Origin: Chitinophagales bacterium
GTDB lineage: Bacteria > Bacteroidota > Bacteroidia > Chitinophagales > UBA2359
Direction of reading: 5' to 3'
NCBI GenBank assembly: GCA_020630635.1
Contig: JAHDBB010000006.1
Location: 1 to 37,335 of the forward strand
DNA: 37,335 nt
The notes under the pieces are model-generated. The model made no database searches, was not told where the DNA came from, and saw only the letters and a list, made by a program, of their open reading frames with translations. Of the stretch, positions 29,367-37,335 are shown piece after piece; position 1 is the stretch's first letter; each line of letters begins with the position of its first letter. The position numbers and the translations under genes are program-made.

Positions 29367-30104
29367 TTACCCTCTTCGGTTTCCTCCACGATTTCCTCCA
29401 CGGTTTCCTCCACGATTTCGACCACCACCTCTTCTTCTTTCTTGTTTCTTTGGTTTTGCTGGTGTTAAATCAACTTTTCCATATTTTTCACCTTTGCAAA
29501 TCCAAACTTTCACACCGATAATACCATAGATTGTATTGGCTTCTTTGAGTGCATAATCGATATCTGCTCTGAAAGTGTGTAGAGGAATACGTCCGTCTTT
29601 ATATTCTTCAGAACGTGCCATATCTGCACCATTCAAACGTCCTGCAACTCGTACTTTGATTCCTTCTGCTCCCATTCTCATCGTAGATCCAATAGCCATT
29701 TTGATGGCTCTACGGAAGTTCACTCTTGACTCAAGCTGCTTTGCTATAGTTTCAGCAACAATACTAGCATCTAGTTCTGGACGACGAATTTCGATGATAT
29801 TGATTTGGACTTCTTTGCTTGTTAGTTTTTTCAACTCCTCACGAATTCGATCAACTTCTCCTCCTCCTTTACCAATAATAATACCAGGTCTAGAAGTATG
29901 GATTGTAATGGTGATTCTCTTTAGAGTTCTTTCTATCACAATACGTGCAATTCCTCCTTTATCAATACGGTGATTGAGGTATTTACGAATATTTTCGTCT
30001 TCTACTAACTTATCAGCAAAATCTTTAGAGGAACCGTACCAGTTGGATTCCCAACCTCTAACGATGCCTAATCTATTGCCTATTGGATTTGTTTTTTGTC
30101 CCAT
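29367..30104 (-). CDS. rpsC: 30S ribosomal protein S3 with Gly/Arg/Asn-repeat tail
   Basis: [38 protein letters not shown]; tail [23 protein letters not shown]. Confidence 0.98.
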   Translation of the reverse strand: MGQKTNPIGNRLGIVRGWESNWYGSSKDFADKLVEDENIRKYLNHRIDKGGIARIVIERTLKRITITIHTSRPGIIIGKGGGEVDRIREELKKLTSKEVQINIIEIRRPELDASIVAETIAKQLESRVNFRRAIKMAIGSTMRMGAEGIKVRVAGRLNGADMARSEEYKDGRIPLHTFRADIDYALKEANTIYGIIGVKVWICKGEKYGKVDLTPAKPKKQERRRGGGRNRGGNRGGNRGGNRRG

Positions 30105-30122
30105 ATCTTAACTATATTTTGG

Positions 30123-30584
30123 CTATTGAGTTGTCTCTGTTGATTCAGTTGATTGATTATCTGTTTCTGGTGCATCATCTGTTTGTGCCACCTCCGCTGC
30201 AACTGTAGCTTGTTCTACGAGTTGTTCTAATTGTTCCTCTGCTAAACGACTATCAATGACAATCGTAACATGGTTGGAACGTTTGCGAATACGGTGTGGA
30301 CGACCAAATGGTGCTGGTCGGAATCTTTTGAGCATTCTACCAGGATCAACGGTGATTTTTTTGATAAATAAATCAGCGTCTTCTGCACTTTTACCTGCAT
30401 TTTTATTTTCCCAGTTAGAAATAGCTGAACGCAATAGCTTTTCTAAGTTGTGGGCTGCATGTTTTTTGGTAAATTTTAGCGTATTGAGTGCTTTACCTAC
30501 GTCTTCGCCACGAATTAAGTCTGCCACCAAACGAACCTTACGAGGTGACATTCTAAAGTTTTTCAATTTTGCAACAGCTTCCAT
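30123..30584 (-). CDS. rplV: 50S ribosomal protein L22
   Basis: [43 protein letters not shown]. Confidence 0.97.
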   Translation of the reverse strand: MEAVAKLKNFRMSPRKVRLVADLIRGEDVGKALNTLKFTKKHAAHNLEKLLRSAISNWENKNAGKSAEDADLFIKKITVDPGRMLKRFRPAPFGRPHRIRKRSNHVTIVIDSRLAEEQLEQLVEQATVAAEVAQTDDAPETDNQSTESTETTQ

Positions 30585-30590
30585 TCTATC

Positions 30591-30860
30591 TTACTTTAAT
30601 TTCTTTGAAGAATGACCTTTAAAATTACGAGTTGGAGAGAACTCTCCAAATTTGTGTCCTACCATGTTTTCTGTGACATACACTGGTATGAACTTATTTC
30701 CATTGTGGACAGCTACTGTGTGTCCTACAAAGTCAGGAGAAATGACAGATGCTCTAGACCACGTTTTGATAAGTTTTTTCTTACCACTTTCGTTGAGAGC
30801 GTCTATTTTTTTCTGTAACTTGTAGCTTACGTAAGGTCCTTTTTTTAATGATCTAGCCAT
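30591..30860 (-). CDS. rpsS: 30S ribosomal protein S19
   Basis: [27 protein letters not shown]. Confidence 0.98.
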   Translation of the reverse strand: MARSLKKGPYVSYKLQKKIDALNESGKKKLIKTWSRASVISPDFVGHTVAVHNGNKFIPVYVTENMVGHKFGEFSPTRNFKGHSSKKLK

Positions 30861-31690
30861 TATTTTCTAGATTTTTTCTTACTAATGATTAATTTAGAAG
30901 ATGCCTTGTGGCGATTACGAGTCTTCTTACCTTTGGCATATAATCCTGTTCTTGAACGTGGATGTCCTCCAGAAGATTTACCTTCTCCACCTCCCATTGG
31001 GTGATCGACAGGGTTCATTGCGACTCCTCTTGTACGAGGTCTCTTACCTTTCCAACGGTTACGTCCTGCTTTTGCTAAAACTTGTAAGTTGTGATCTGTG
31101 TTGGAAACGGTTCCAATGGTCGCTTTACAAGTCAAAAGAATCATACGGGTTTCACCTGATGGCATTTTGATAATGGCATATCTGCCGTCTTTGTTTGCCA
31201 ATTGTGCATAGGTTCCTGCGCTTCTTGCAATGACTGCTCCTCTTCCTGGTTCTAGCTCTATATTGTGAATGATCGTTCCTAAAGGAATATCTTTGAGAAA
31301 AAGGGTGTTTCCTAAATCAGGTGATGCCCCTTCTCCTGACACAATTTTATCGCCTACTTTAATGCCTTCTGGTGCAATGATGTATCGTTTTTCACCATCG
31401 GCATAAGCGATTAAAGAAATAAAAGCGGTACGATTGGGATCATACTCTACTGTTTTGACAACACCAGGTACTCCGTGCTTATTTCGCTTGAAGTCAATGA
31501 TTCTGTAACGCTTTTTGTGTCCTCCTCCTCTGTTTCGGGCAGTTGTGCGCCCTTTGCTGTTTCTACCTCCTGACTTTGAGTGTGGAGCCAACAAGCTTTT
31601 TTCTGGCTTATTGGTGGTTAACTCAGAGTAGTCAACACTTACTCTAAATCTTGTACCAGGTGTAGTTGGATTATATTTTTTTGTTGCCAT
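30860..31690 (-). CDS. rplB: 50S ribosomal protein L2
   Basis: [33 protein letters not shown]. Confidence 0.98.
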   Translation of the reverse strand: MATKKYNPTTPGTRFRVSVDYSELTTNKPEKSLLAPHSKSGGRNSKGRTTARNRGGGHKKRYRIIDFKRNKHGVPGVVKTVEYDPNRTAFISLIAYADGEKRYIIAPEGIKVGDKIVSGEGASPDLGNTLFLKDIPLGTIIHNIELEPGRGAVIARSAGTYAQLANKDGRYAIIKMPSGETRMILLTCKATIGTVSNTDHNLQVLAKAGRNRWKGKRPRTRGVAMNPVDHPMGGGEGKSSGGHPRSRTGLYAKGKKTRNRHKASSKLIISKKKSRK

Positions 31691-31840
31691 AATTTCGATT
31701 CTTATCGGTTATCGAAAACCATACTTTTGAATTAAAGTGACAAGTTTGTGGTGATTGGTGTTTTCAATCACTTTTGAGATGTCTCTATAATATTTTGGTT
31801 TTTAAATTGGTTCAGAAACTATGGGTTCTGACCTTAACGA

Positions 31841-31982
31841 ACTAGCCCCGATAGTAGTGATATTCGTGTGAAAGGCTCTGAACCACAAGTCGAAAAGACT
31901 TGCGGTAGAAGGCAAGGCTACACGAATAAGAACGGATAGCGGGACTTTCCTGTACGACGAAGCATTTGAACCTTTCGCTCCT
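31841..31982 (+). repeat. Dispersed structured element, copy 9
   Basis: CTAGCCCCGATAGTAGTGATATTCGTGTG...CACACGAATAAGAACGGATAGCGGGACTTTCCTGTACGACGAAG...TTTCGCTCC; stem ATTCGTGTG... with additional apical hairpin. Confidence 0.88.
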
Positions 31983-32002
31983 AAAAAGGAACATTGGTTT
32001 TT

Positions 32003-32344
32003 TTATGCTTCTGCTGCAGTTGGTTCATCTTCGTTCTCTGTTGGAAGTTCTGCATCGGCATAAAAATCTATGACATCGCCTTCGGCTAATGTGACAATTG
32101 CTTTCTTTTTTAATGCAGTCTTACCCGTTAAAAAGCCTGTCTTGGTATAACGAGTTTTCGCTATTCTGGGTGTTCTCAATGTATTGACTTTGGTTACAGA
32201 AACCTCGAACATCTCTTCTACGGCCTTTTTTATCTCAATTTTATTTGCTTTAAGATTGACATAAAAGGTATAGGCATTGCGGTCTTCCCCTAGTTTTTCA
32301 GATTTTTCTGTAATAACAGGCTTGATGAGTATATTTTTTGACAT
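32003..32344 (-). CDS. rplW: 50S ribosomal protein L23
   Basis: LIKPVITEKSEKLGEDRNAYTFYVNLKANKIEIKKAVEEMF. Confidence 0.97.
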   Translation of the reverse strand: MSKNILIKPVITEKSEKLGEDRNAYTFYVNLKANKIEIKKAVEEMFEVSVTKVNTLRTPRIAKTRYTKTGFLTGKTALKKKAIVTLAEGDVIDFYADAELPTENEDEPTAAEA

Positions 32345-32366
32345 TACTATATAATTTTGCTATTAA

Positions 32367-32981
32367 CTAAACGATGTCTTCTACTGCACTTTCGACAATA
32401 ATCAAAGCGTTGGCATTGAGGATGTCGTAAGTATTTAAAGAATTGACATTGACGCTATTGGCTTTAGCAACATTTCGTATTGACAAGATTACGTTCTTAT
32501 CACTATCTTTGGTTACTAATAAAGTCTTTTTGCCATTTAGCTCTAGCTTATTCAAAATATCAACAAACTGTTTGGTCTTTGGCGCATCAAACTTTAGGTC
32601 TTCTAAGACATAGATGTTTTGATCTTTGGCTTTGTAAGTTAAAGCAGAATTGCGGGCTATTTTTTTGACCTTTTTGTTAAGTTTAATCTCGTAGTTACGA
32701 GGTTTGGGTCCAAATACTCGCCCCCCCCCTCTGAAGAGAGGGTTTTTGATGTCTCCAAATCGAGCCGCACCAGATCCCTTTTGCTTTTTTAGCTTTTTAC
32801 GAGATCCAGCTATTTCATTTCGTTCTTTAGACTTGTGCGTTCCTTGTCTTTGATTGGCGAGGTACTGTTTTACAGCCAGATAGATGCAATGATCATTGGG
32901 TTTAATCCCAAAGATGTCGTCTTTGAGTTCTACCTGTTTTCCTGTAGCATTACCGTCGGCACTTAATACATCAACTCTCAT
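32367..32981 (-). CDS. rplD: 50S ribosomal protein L4
   Basis: GTHKSKERNEIAGSRKKLKKQKGSGAARFGDIKNPLFRGGGRVFGPKPRNY. Confidence 0.97.
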   Translation of the reverse strand: MRVDVLSADGNATGKQVELKDDIFGIKPNDHCIYLAVKQYLANQRQGTHKSKERNEIAGSRKKLKKQKGSGAARFGDIKNPLFRGGGRVFGPKPRNYEIKLNKKVKKIARNSALTYKAKDQNIYVLEDLKFDAPKTKQFVDILNKLELNGKKTLLVTKDSDKNVILSIRNVAKANSVNVNSLNTYDILNANALIIVESAVEDIV

Positions 32982-32989
32982 AATTGCTC

Positions 32990-33607
32990 TTATTTTTCAA
33001 TAATTACATAAGAACCTTTAGCTCCTGGTACCGAACCTTTGACCAAGACAAGGTTTTTATCTTTAAAAACTTTGACAATTTTCAAATTTCGAGTTTTCAC
33101 TCGACTGTTCCCTGTTCTTCCAGCCATACGCATTCCTTTGAATACCCTAGCAGGATAAGATGCTGCTCCAATTGCTCCAGGAGCTCTTTCTCTGTTGTGT
33201 TGTCCGTGTGTTCTTTGTCCAACCCCGCCAAAACCGTGTCTTTTGACTACCCCTTGAAATCCTTTACCTTTGGTTGTCCCAATAACGTTTACAACTTCAC
33301 CTTCTTGAAAAATTGAAGCATCTATTGTAGTACCCAAATCAACTTCTTCCTCAAAGTCTCTAAACTCTCTAATAGTAGCAGCAGAACTTACTCCTGATTT
33401 TTTGAGATGTCCTTTGACTGCGCTTGTAAGATTTTTTTCTTTACGCTCTCCAAAAGCTAACTGAACAGCATAATAGCCGTCTGTTTCTTCGTCTTTGATT
33501 TGAGTTACATAACAGGGGCCGGCTTCGATGATTGTACAAGCGACATTTGCGCCATTTTCATCGAATATGCTAGTCATGCCGACCTTTTTACCTATTAATC
33601 CTGTCAT
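32990..33607 (-). CDS. rplC: 50S ribosomal protein L3
   Basis: [42 protein letters not shown]. Confidence 0.98.
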   Translation of the reverse strand: MTGLIGKKVGMTSIFDENGANVACTIIEAGPCYVTQIKDEETDGYYAVQLAFGERKEKNLTSAVKGHLKKSGVSSAATIREFRDFEEEVDLGTTIDASIFQEGEVVNVIGTTKGKGFQGVVKRHGFGGVGQRTHGQHNRERAPGAIGAASYPARVFKGMRMAGRTGNSRVKTRNLKIVKVFKDKNLVLVKGSVPGAKGSYVIIEK

Positions 33608-33609
33608 AA

Positions 33610-33918
33610 TTATACTTTTATTTCAACATCTACTCCACTTGGTAGCTCTAGCTTCATCAAAGCATCAATGGTTTTAGAGGTTGAACTATATATGTCTAAC
33701 AATCTTTTATAAGTACACAATTGAAACTGTTCTCTTGATTTTTTGTTCACGTGAGGTGATTTAAGAACAGTAAATATCTTCTTGTGTGTGGGCAGTGGTA
33801 TCGGACCCGATACCACCGCACCTGTAGCTCTTACAGTCTTCACAATTTTCTCAGAAGATTTATCAACTAAGTTGTGATCGTAAGATTTAAGTTTGATTCT
33901 AATTTTTTGTGATGCCAT
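33610..33918 (-). CDS. rpsJ: 30S ribosomal protein S10
   Basis: [43 protein letters not shown]. Confidence 0.98.
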   Translation of the reverse strand: MASQKIRIKLKSYDHNLVDKSSEKIVKTVRATGAVVSGPIPLPTHKKIFTVLKSPHVNKKSREQFQLCTYKRLLDIYSSTSKTIDALMKLELPSGVDVEIKV

Positions 33919-33922
33919 AATC

Positions 33923-36046
33923 TTAATCTACTTTTACTTTACCTTGTGCTTTTGCAATCACCTCTTCTGCAATAGCATTAGGAGCTTTTTCGTAGTGAGA
34001 GAACTCCATAGTTGAAGAAGCACGACCAGAAGTGATGGTTCTAAGTGCCGTCACATATCCAAACATTTCAGAAAGTGGTACTTTGGCTTTTACTACTTGC
34101 GCCCCTGCTCTCATATCCATACCTTCCATTATTCCTCTTCTTCTGTTAATGTCACCAACTACATCCCCTGTACTTTCCTCTGGTGTAATTACCTCTAACT
34201 TCATGATAGGCTCTAACAATACTGCTCCAGCTTTAGGAGCTGAATTTCTGAAGGCCATTTTAGCACATAACTCAAAAGATACAGCATCTGAATCCACTTG
34301 GTGGAAGCTACCATCAAATAGACGGACTTTGAGAGAATCGATATTATATCCTGCTAACACCCCTGTCTTCATTGCTTCTTTGAAGCCTTTTTCTACAGAA
34401 GGAATAAATTCTCTTGGGATTGATCCACCAACGATGTCATTGACAAATTGTAATCCTTCTTTAACTTCTCCTGTTTCTGGATCTGGATCGGCTGGCATAA
34501 TTTCAAAGATGATGTCTGCGAATTTACCACGACCACCTGATTGTTTTTTGTAGGTTTCTCGGTGTTTGATTGTTTTAGTAACCGCTTCTTTGTAGTTTAC
34601 TTGTGGTGCCCCTTGATTGGTTTCCACTTTAAACTCTCTTTTCAATCGATCAACTAAGATTTCGAGGTGAAGCTCACCCATACCACTGATGACTGTCTGT
34701 CCTGTCTCTTCTACAAAAGATACTTTGAAAGTTGGATCTTCTTCTGCTAATTTAGCCAAAGACATTCCCAATTTATCTAAGTCTTTTTGAGTCTTAGGCT
34801 CGATTGCCATTGCGATAACTGGCTCAGGAAATTCCATGCTTTCAAGAATGATCGGTGATTTTAAATCACTTAATGTATCCCCTGTTTTGATGTCTTTAAA
34901 TCCTACTGCTGCTCCAATATCTCCTGCTTCGATAAAATCAATAGGATTTTGCTTATTGGCGTGCATCTGGTAAATACGAGAAATACGTTCTTTTTTACCG
35001 CTTCTATTGTTTAAGATATAAGATCCTGCATCTAGTCTTCCTGAATATGCTCTAAAGAACGCTAAACGTCCTACATAAGGATCTGTCGCAATTTTGAATG
35101 CTAAAGCTGAAAAAGGCTCGCTAGCATCTGGTTTACGAGAAAGCGTTTCTCCACTATCAGGATCTGTTCCTTCAATCGCTTCTATATCTAAAGGAGATGG
35201 CAAATAAGAGATGACCGCATCCAACAAATTTTGTACTCCTTTGTTTTTGAAAGCCGAACCACACATCATAGGAATGATAGACATATCAATGGTTGCTTTT
35301 CTAATAGCCGCCATTAGTTCGTCTTCAGAAATAGAATTGGGATCTTCAAAGAATTTTTCAAGAATTTGATCATCGTACTCTGCTACTGCCTCTACTAGTT
35401 TCTCACGATATTCATCAACTTCTGCTTGCAAATCTTCGGGGATTGGAATTTCGGTCCAAGTTGCTCCTTGTGAATCCTCATCCCAAACAAGTGCTTTATT
35501 AGTAATCAAATCAACAACACCTCTAAAATCATCTTCTGCTCCGATTGGAATTTGCAAAGGAACAGGATTGGCTTTAAGCATATCTTTGACCTGTCTTACT
35601 ACTTCCAAAAAGTCAGCGCCAGAACGGTCCATTTTGTTTACGAATCCGATACGAGGGACTTTATAGCGATCAGCTTGTCTCCAAACCGTTTCAGATTGAG
35701 GTTCTACTCCTGATACTGCACAGAATAATGCAACCACACCATCTAGTACTCTTAAAGAACGTTCTACCTCTACTGTAAAGTCAACGTGTCCTGGAGTATC
35801 AATGATATTAATTTGGTATGGCTTACCACGATATAACCATTCTGTTTTGGTAGCAGCAGATGTAATCGTAATACCTCTTTCTTGTTCCTGCTCCATCCAA
35901 TCCATGGTAGCTGCACCGTCGTGTACCTCTCCAATTTTGTGAGTTATACCTGTATAATAAAGTACACGTTCAGTAGTAGTGGTTTTTCCTGCATCAATGT
36001 GAGCAGCAATCCCAATATTTCTTGTAAAATTTAGATCTCGTGCCAT
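33923..36046 (-). CDS. fusA: Elongation factor G
   Basis: [47 protein letters not shown]; 707 aa. Confidence 0.99.
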   Translation of the reverse strand: MARDLNFTRNIGIAAHIDAGKTTTTERVLYYTGITHKIGEVHDGAATMDWMEQEQERGITITSAATKTEWLYRGKPYQINIIDTPGHVDFTVEVERSLRVLDGVVALFCAVSGVEPQSETVWRQADRYKVPRIGFVNKMDRSGADFLEVVRQVKDMLKANPVPLQIPIGAEDDFRGVVDLITNKALVWDEDSQGATWTEIPIPEDLQAEVDEYREKLVEAVAEYDDQILEKFFEDPNSISEDELMAAIRKATIDMSIIPMMCGSAFKNKGVQNLLDAVISYLPSPLDIEAIEGTDPDSGETLSRKPDASEPFSALAFKIATDPYVGRLAFFRAYSGRLDAGSYILNNRSGKKERISRIYQMHANKQNPIDFIEAGDIGAAVGFKDIKTGDTLSDLKSPIILESMEFPEPVIAMAIEPKTQKDLDKLGMSLAKLAEEDPTFKVSFVEETGQTVISGMGELHLEILVDRLKREFKVETNQGAPQVNYKEAVTKTIKHRETYKKQSGGRGKFADIIFEIMPADPDPETGEVKEGLQFVNDIVGGSIPREFIPSVEKGFKEAMKTGVLAGYNIDSLKVRLFDGSFHQVDSDAVSFELCAKMAFRNSAPKAGAVLLEPIMKLEVITPEESTGDVVGDINRRRGIMEGMDMRAGAQVVKAKVPLSEMFGYVTALRTITSGRASSTMEFSHYEKAPNAIAEEVIAKAQGKVKVD

Positions 36047-36076
36047 AACTGACTTAAATAATTATTGTTTTTGAAA

Positions 36077-36544
36077 TTAAACTCTAAAGTGTGAAAATGC
36101 TTTATTAGCTTCAGCCATCTTGTGAGTATCTTCTTTCTTTTTGAAGGCAGCTCCTTCTTTACGAGAAGCCGCAATGATTTCAGCTGCTAATTTTTCAGCC
36201 ATTGATTTGCCATTTCTTTTTCTGGCATAACCAATAAGCCATTTTGTACCCAAAGACACTTTTCTTGCTACTCTTACTTCCGTTGGAATCTGGAATGTAG
36301 CCCCTCCAATTCTTCGGCTTCTTACTTCTACTTCAGGAATTACATTACCTAATCCTTTTTTCCACAATTGATAACCATCTTCATTCGTAATTTCATTTAT
36401 TCTATCAACTGCATCATAAAAGATTTTAAACGCAATGCTTTTTTTTCCACTCCACATCAAGTTGTTTACAAAACGAGTTACGTTTTCGTCATTGAACCTA
36501 GGGTCTGGTGTTAGGTATCGTTTTTTTGCTCTGGCTTTTCTCAT
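36077..36544 (-). CDS. rpsG: 30S ribosomal protein S7
   Basis: MRKARAKKRYLTPDPRFNDENVTRFVNNLMWSGKKS. Confidence 0.98.
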   Translation of the reverse strand: MRKARAKKRYLTPDPRFNDENVTRFVNNLMWSGKKSIAFKIFYDAVDRINEITNEDGYQLWKKGLGNVIPEVEVRSRRIGGATFQIPTEVRVARKVSLGTKWLIGYARKRNGKSMAEKLAAEIIAASRKEGAAFKKKEDTHKMAEANKAFSHFRV

Positions 36545-36563
36545 TATTCTAAATTCTTAATGA

Positions 36564-36938
36564 TTATTTTTTTGGTCTTTTTGCTCCATACTTGGAACGG
36601 CTTTGTTTTCTATCAGCAACGCCTGCCGTATCTAAAGAACCTCTTACAATGTGGTATCTTACACCAGGTAAGTCTTTTACCCTTCCTCCACGAATAAGGA
36701 CAATTGAGTGTTCTTGTAGATTGTGTCCTTCACCTGGAATGTACGCAATTACTTCTCTACCATTAGTTAATCTTACCTTAGCCACTTTTCTCAATGCAGA
36801 GTTGGGTTTTTTAGGAGTAGTTGTATATACCCTAGTACAAACTCCACGTCTTTGTGGGCAAGAATCTAATGCTTTAGATTTAGTAGGTGTTTTTATGACC
36901 TTTCTACCTTTTCTTACTAATTGTTGAATTGTAGGCAT
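36564..36938 (-). CDS. rpsL: 30S ribosomal protein S12
   Basis: [50 protein letters not shown]. Confidence 0.99.
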   Translation of the reverse strand: MPTIQQLVRKGRKVIKTPTKSKALDSCPQRRGVCTRVYTTTPKKPNSALRKVAKVRLTNGREVIAYIPGEGHNLQEHSIVLIRGGRVKDLPGVRYHIVRGSLDTAGVADRKQSRSKYGAKRPKK

Positions 36939-36942
36939 TTAA

Positions 36943-37022
36943 ACTCGGTTTTTTGGGGGTACAAGGAAAGTCTTTTTATAATCCCCCTTTGACATGGAAA
37001 GCATTATGAAAGCCAACCGAGT
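36943..37022 (-). promoter_or_regulatory. Structured 5' leader of rpsL (nested stems), candidate autoregulatory element
   Basis: Outer stem ACTCGGTT (36943-36950)/AACCGAGT (37015-37022), inner stem GGGGG (36955-36959)/CCCCC (36983-36987); outer stem ends 4 nt before the ATG. Confidence 0.5.
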
Positions 37023-37143
37023 CTAATTAAGAGGGAAGCTGCATTGTATTGCAATAGGTATTTTGAGCATCCTTTTACTCCCATTAATTTATTTTTGACA
37101 ATTTAATTAAGGATTTTATTATATCCTTTATCAAAAAGCTGTG

Positions 37144-37172
37144 CAAAGGTAGTACTTTTTTATTAAAAACAA
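37144..37172 (-). promoter_or_regulatory. Predicted Bacteroidota promoter (-33 TTG, 18-nt spacer, -7 TACCTTTG) for rpsL-rpsG-fusA...
   Basis: Minus strand TTG-N18-TACCTTTG in an AT-rich stretch ~200 bp upstream of rpsL. Confidence 0.7.
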
Positions 37173-37292
37173 AAAAAAATGATGTTTTTTTATTTTTAGT
37201 AATGATCCTTGAATGACAGTAAAAGAGACTTTTTTATAATTCCTTTATAATCAATTGGATGTACATCTTTTTGTAAAATTTGTTTTACTTTT

Positions 37293-37335
37293 TGGAGCAA
37301 ACAGTTTGTCTTTCATCGTTATAGAAAGTCCCGCT
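37293..37335 (-). repeat. Dispersed structured element, copy 10 (truncated by window end)
   Basis: TGGAGCAAACAG...TTTCATCGTTATAGAAAGTCCCGCT matches the 3' arm of the family. Confidence 0.75.

Noticed and set aside
1-37335. tRNA/rRNA genes, transposases, phage genes, toxin-antitoxin or defence systems
   Set aside because: None recognised on either strand; the coding content is core housekeeping plus two T9SS-related genes.

Overview
The window is a Bacteroidota-type chromosomal segment: AT-rich, with TAnnTTTG promoters and type IX secretion (T9SS) genes. Left to right it contains the 3' end of an unidentified gene; a very large sprA-type gene on the + strand; the minus-strand rimP-nusA-infB block; a secreted T9SS-sorted protein on the + strand; and a long minus-strand ribosomal/translation cluster in the order rpsL-rpsG-fusA-rpsJ-rplC-D-W-B-rpsS-rplV-rpsC-rplP-rpmC-rpsQ-rplN-X-E-rpsN-rpsH-rplF-R-rpsE-rpmD-rplO-secY-map-infA-rpmJ-rpsM-K-D-rpoA-rplQ. 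The coding content is core housekeeping. The unusual content is intergenic. About ten copies (nine complete, one cut by the window end) of a ~115-145 nt dispersed element lie outside genes. Each has conserved strands CCCGATAGTAGTGGTAT and ATAAGAACGGATAGCGGG flanking an apical stem whose sequence differs between copies but stays self-complementary, followed by a second arm ending in GCTCC or TCTCC. This compensatory variation points to selection on structure, or amplification of a structured element, and not to coding. I do not recognise it as a named family. Elements fill every gap above ~200 bp inside the ribosomal cluster. Secondary observations include a second short repeat family, a quasi-palindromic 11-mer array, possible autoregulatory leaders upstream of rpsL and rimP, a terminator-like hairpin inside the spc operon, and low-complexity repeat tails or insertions on IF-2, NusA, L17 and S3. 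All calls come from reading the sequence; no searches or folding calculations were run.
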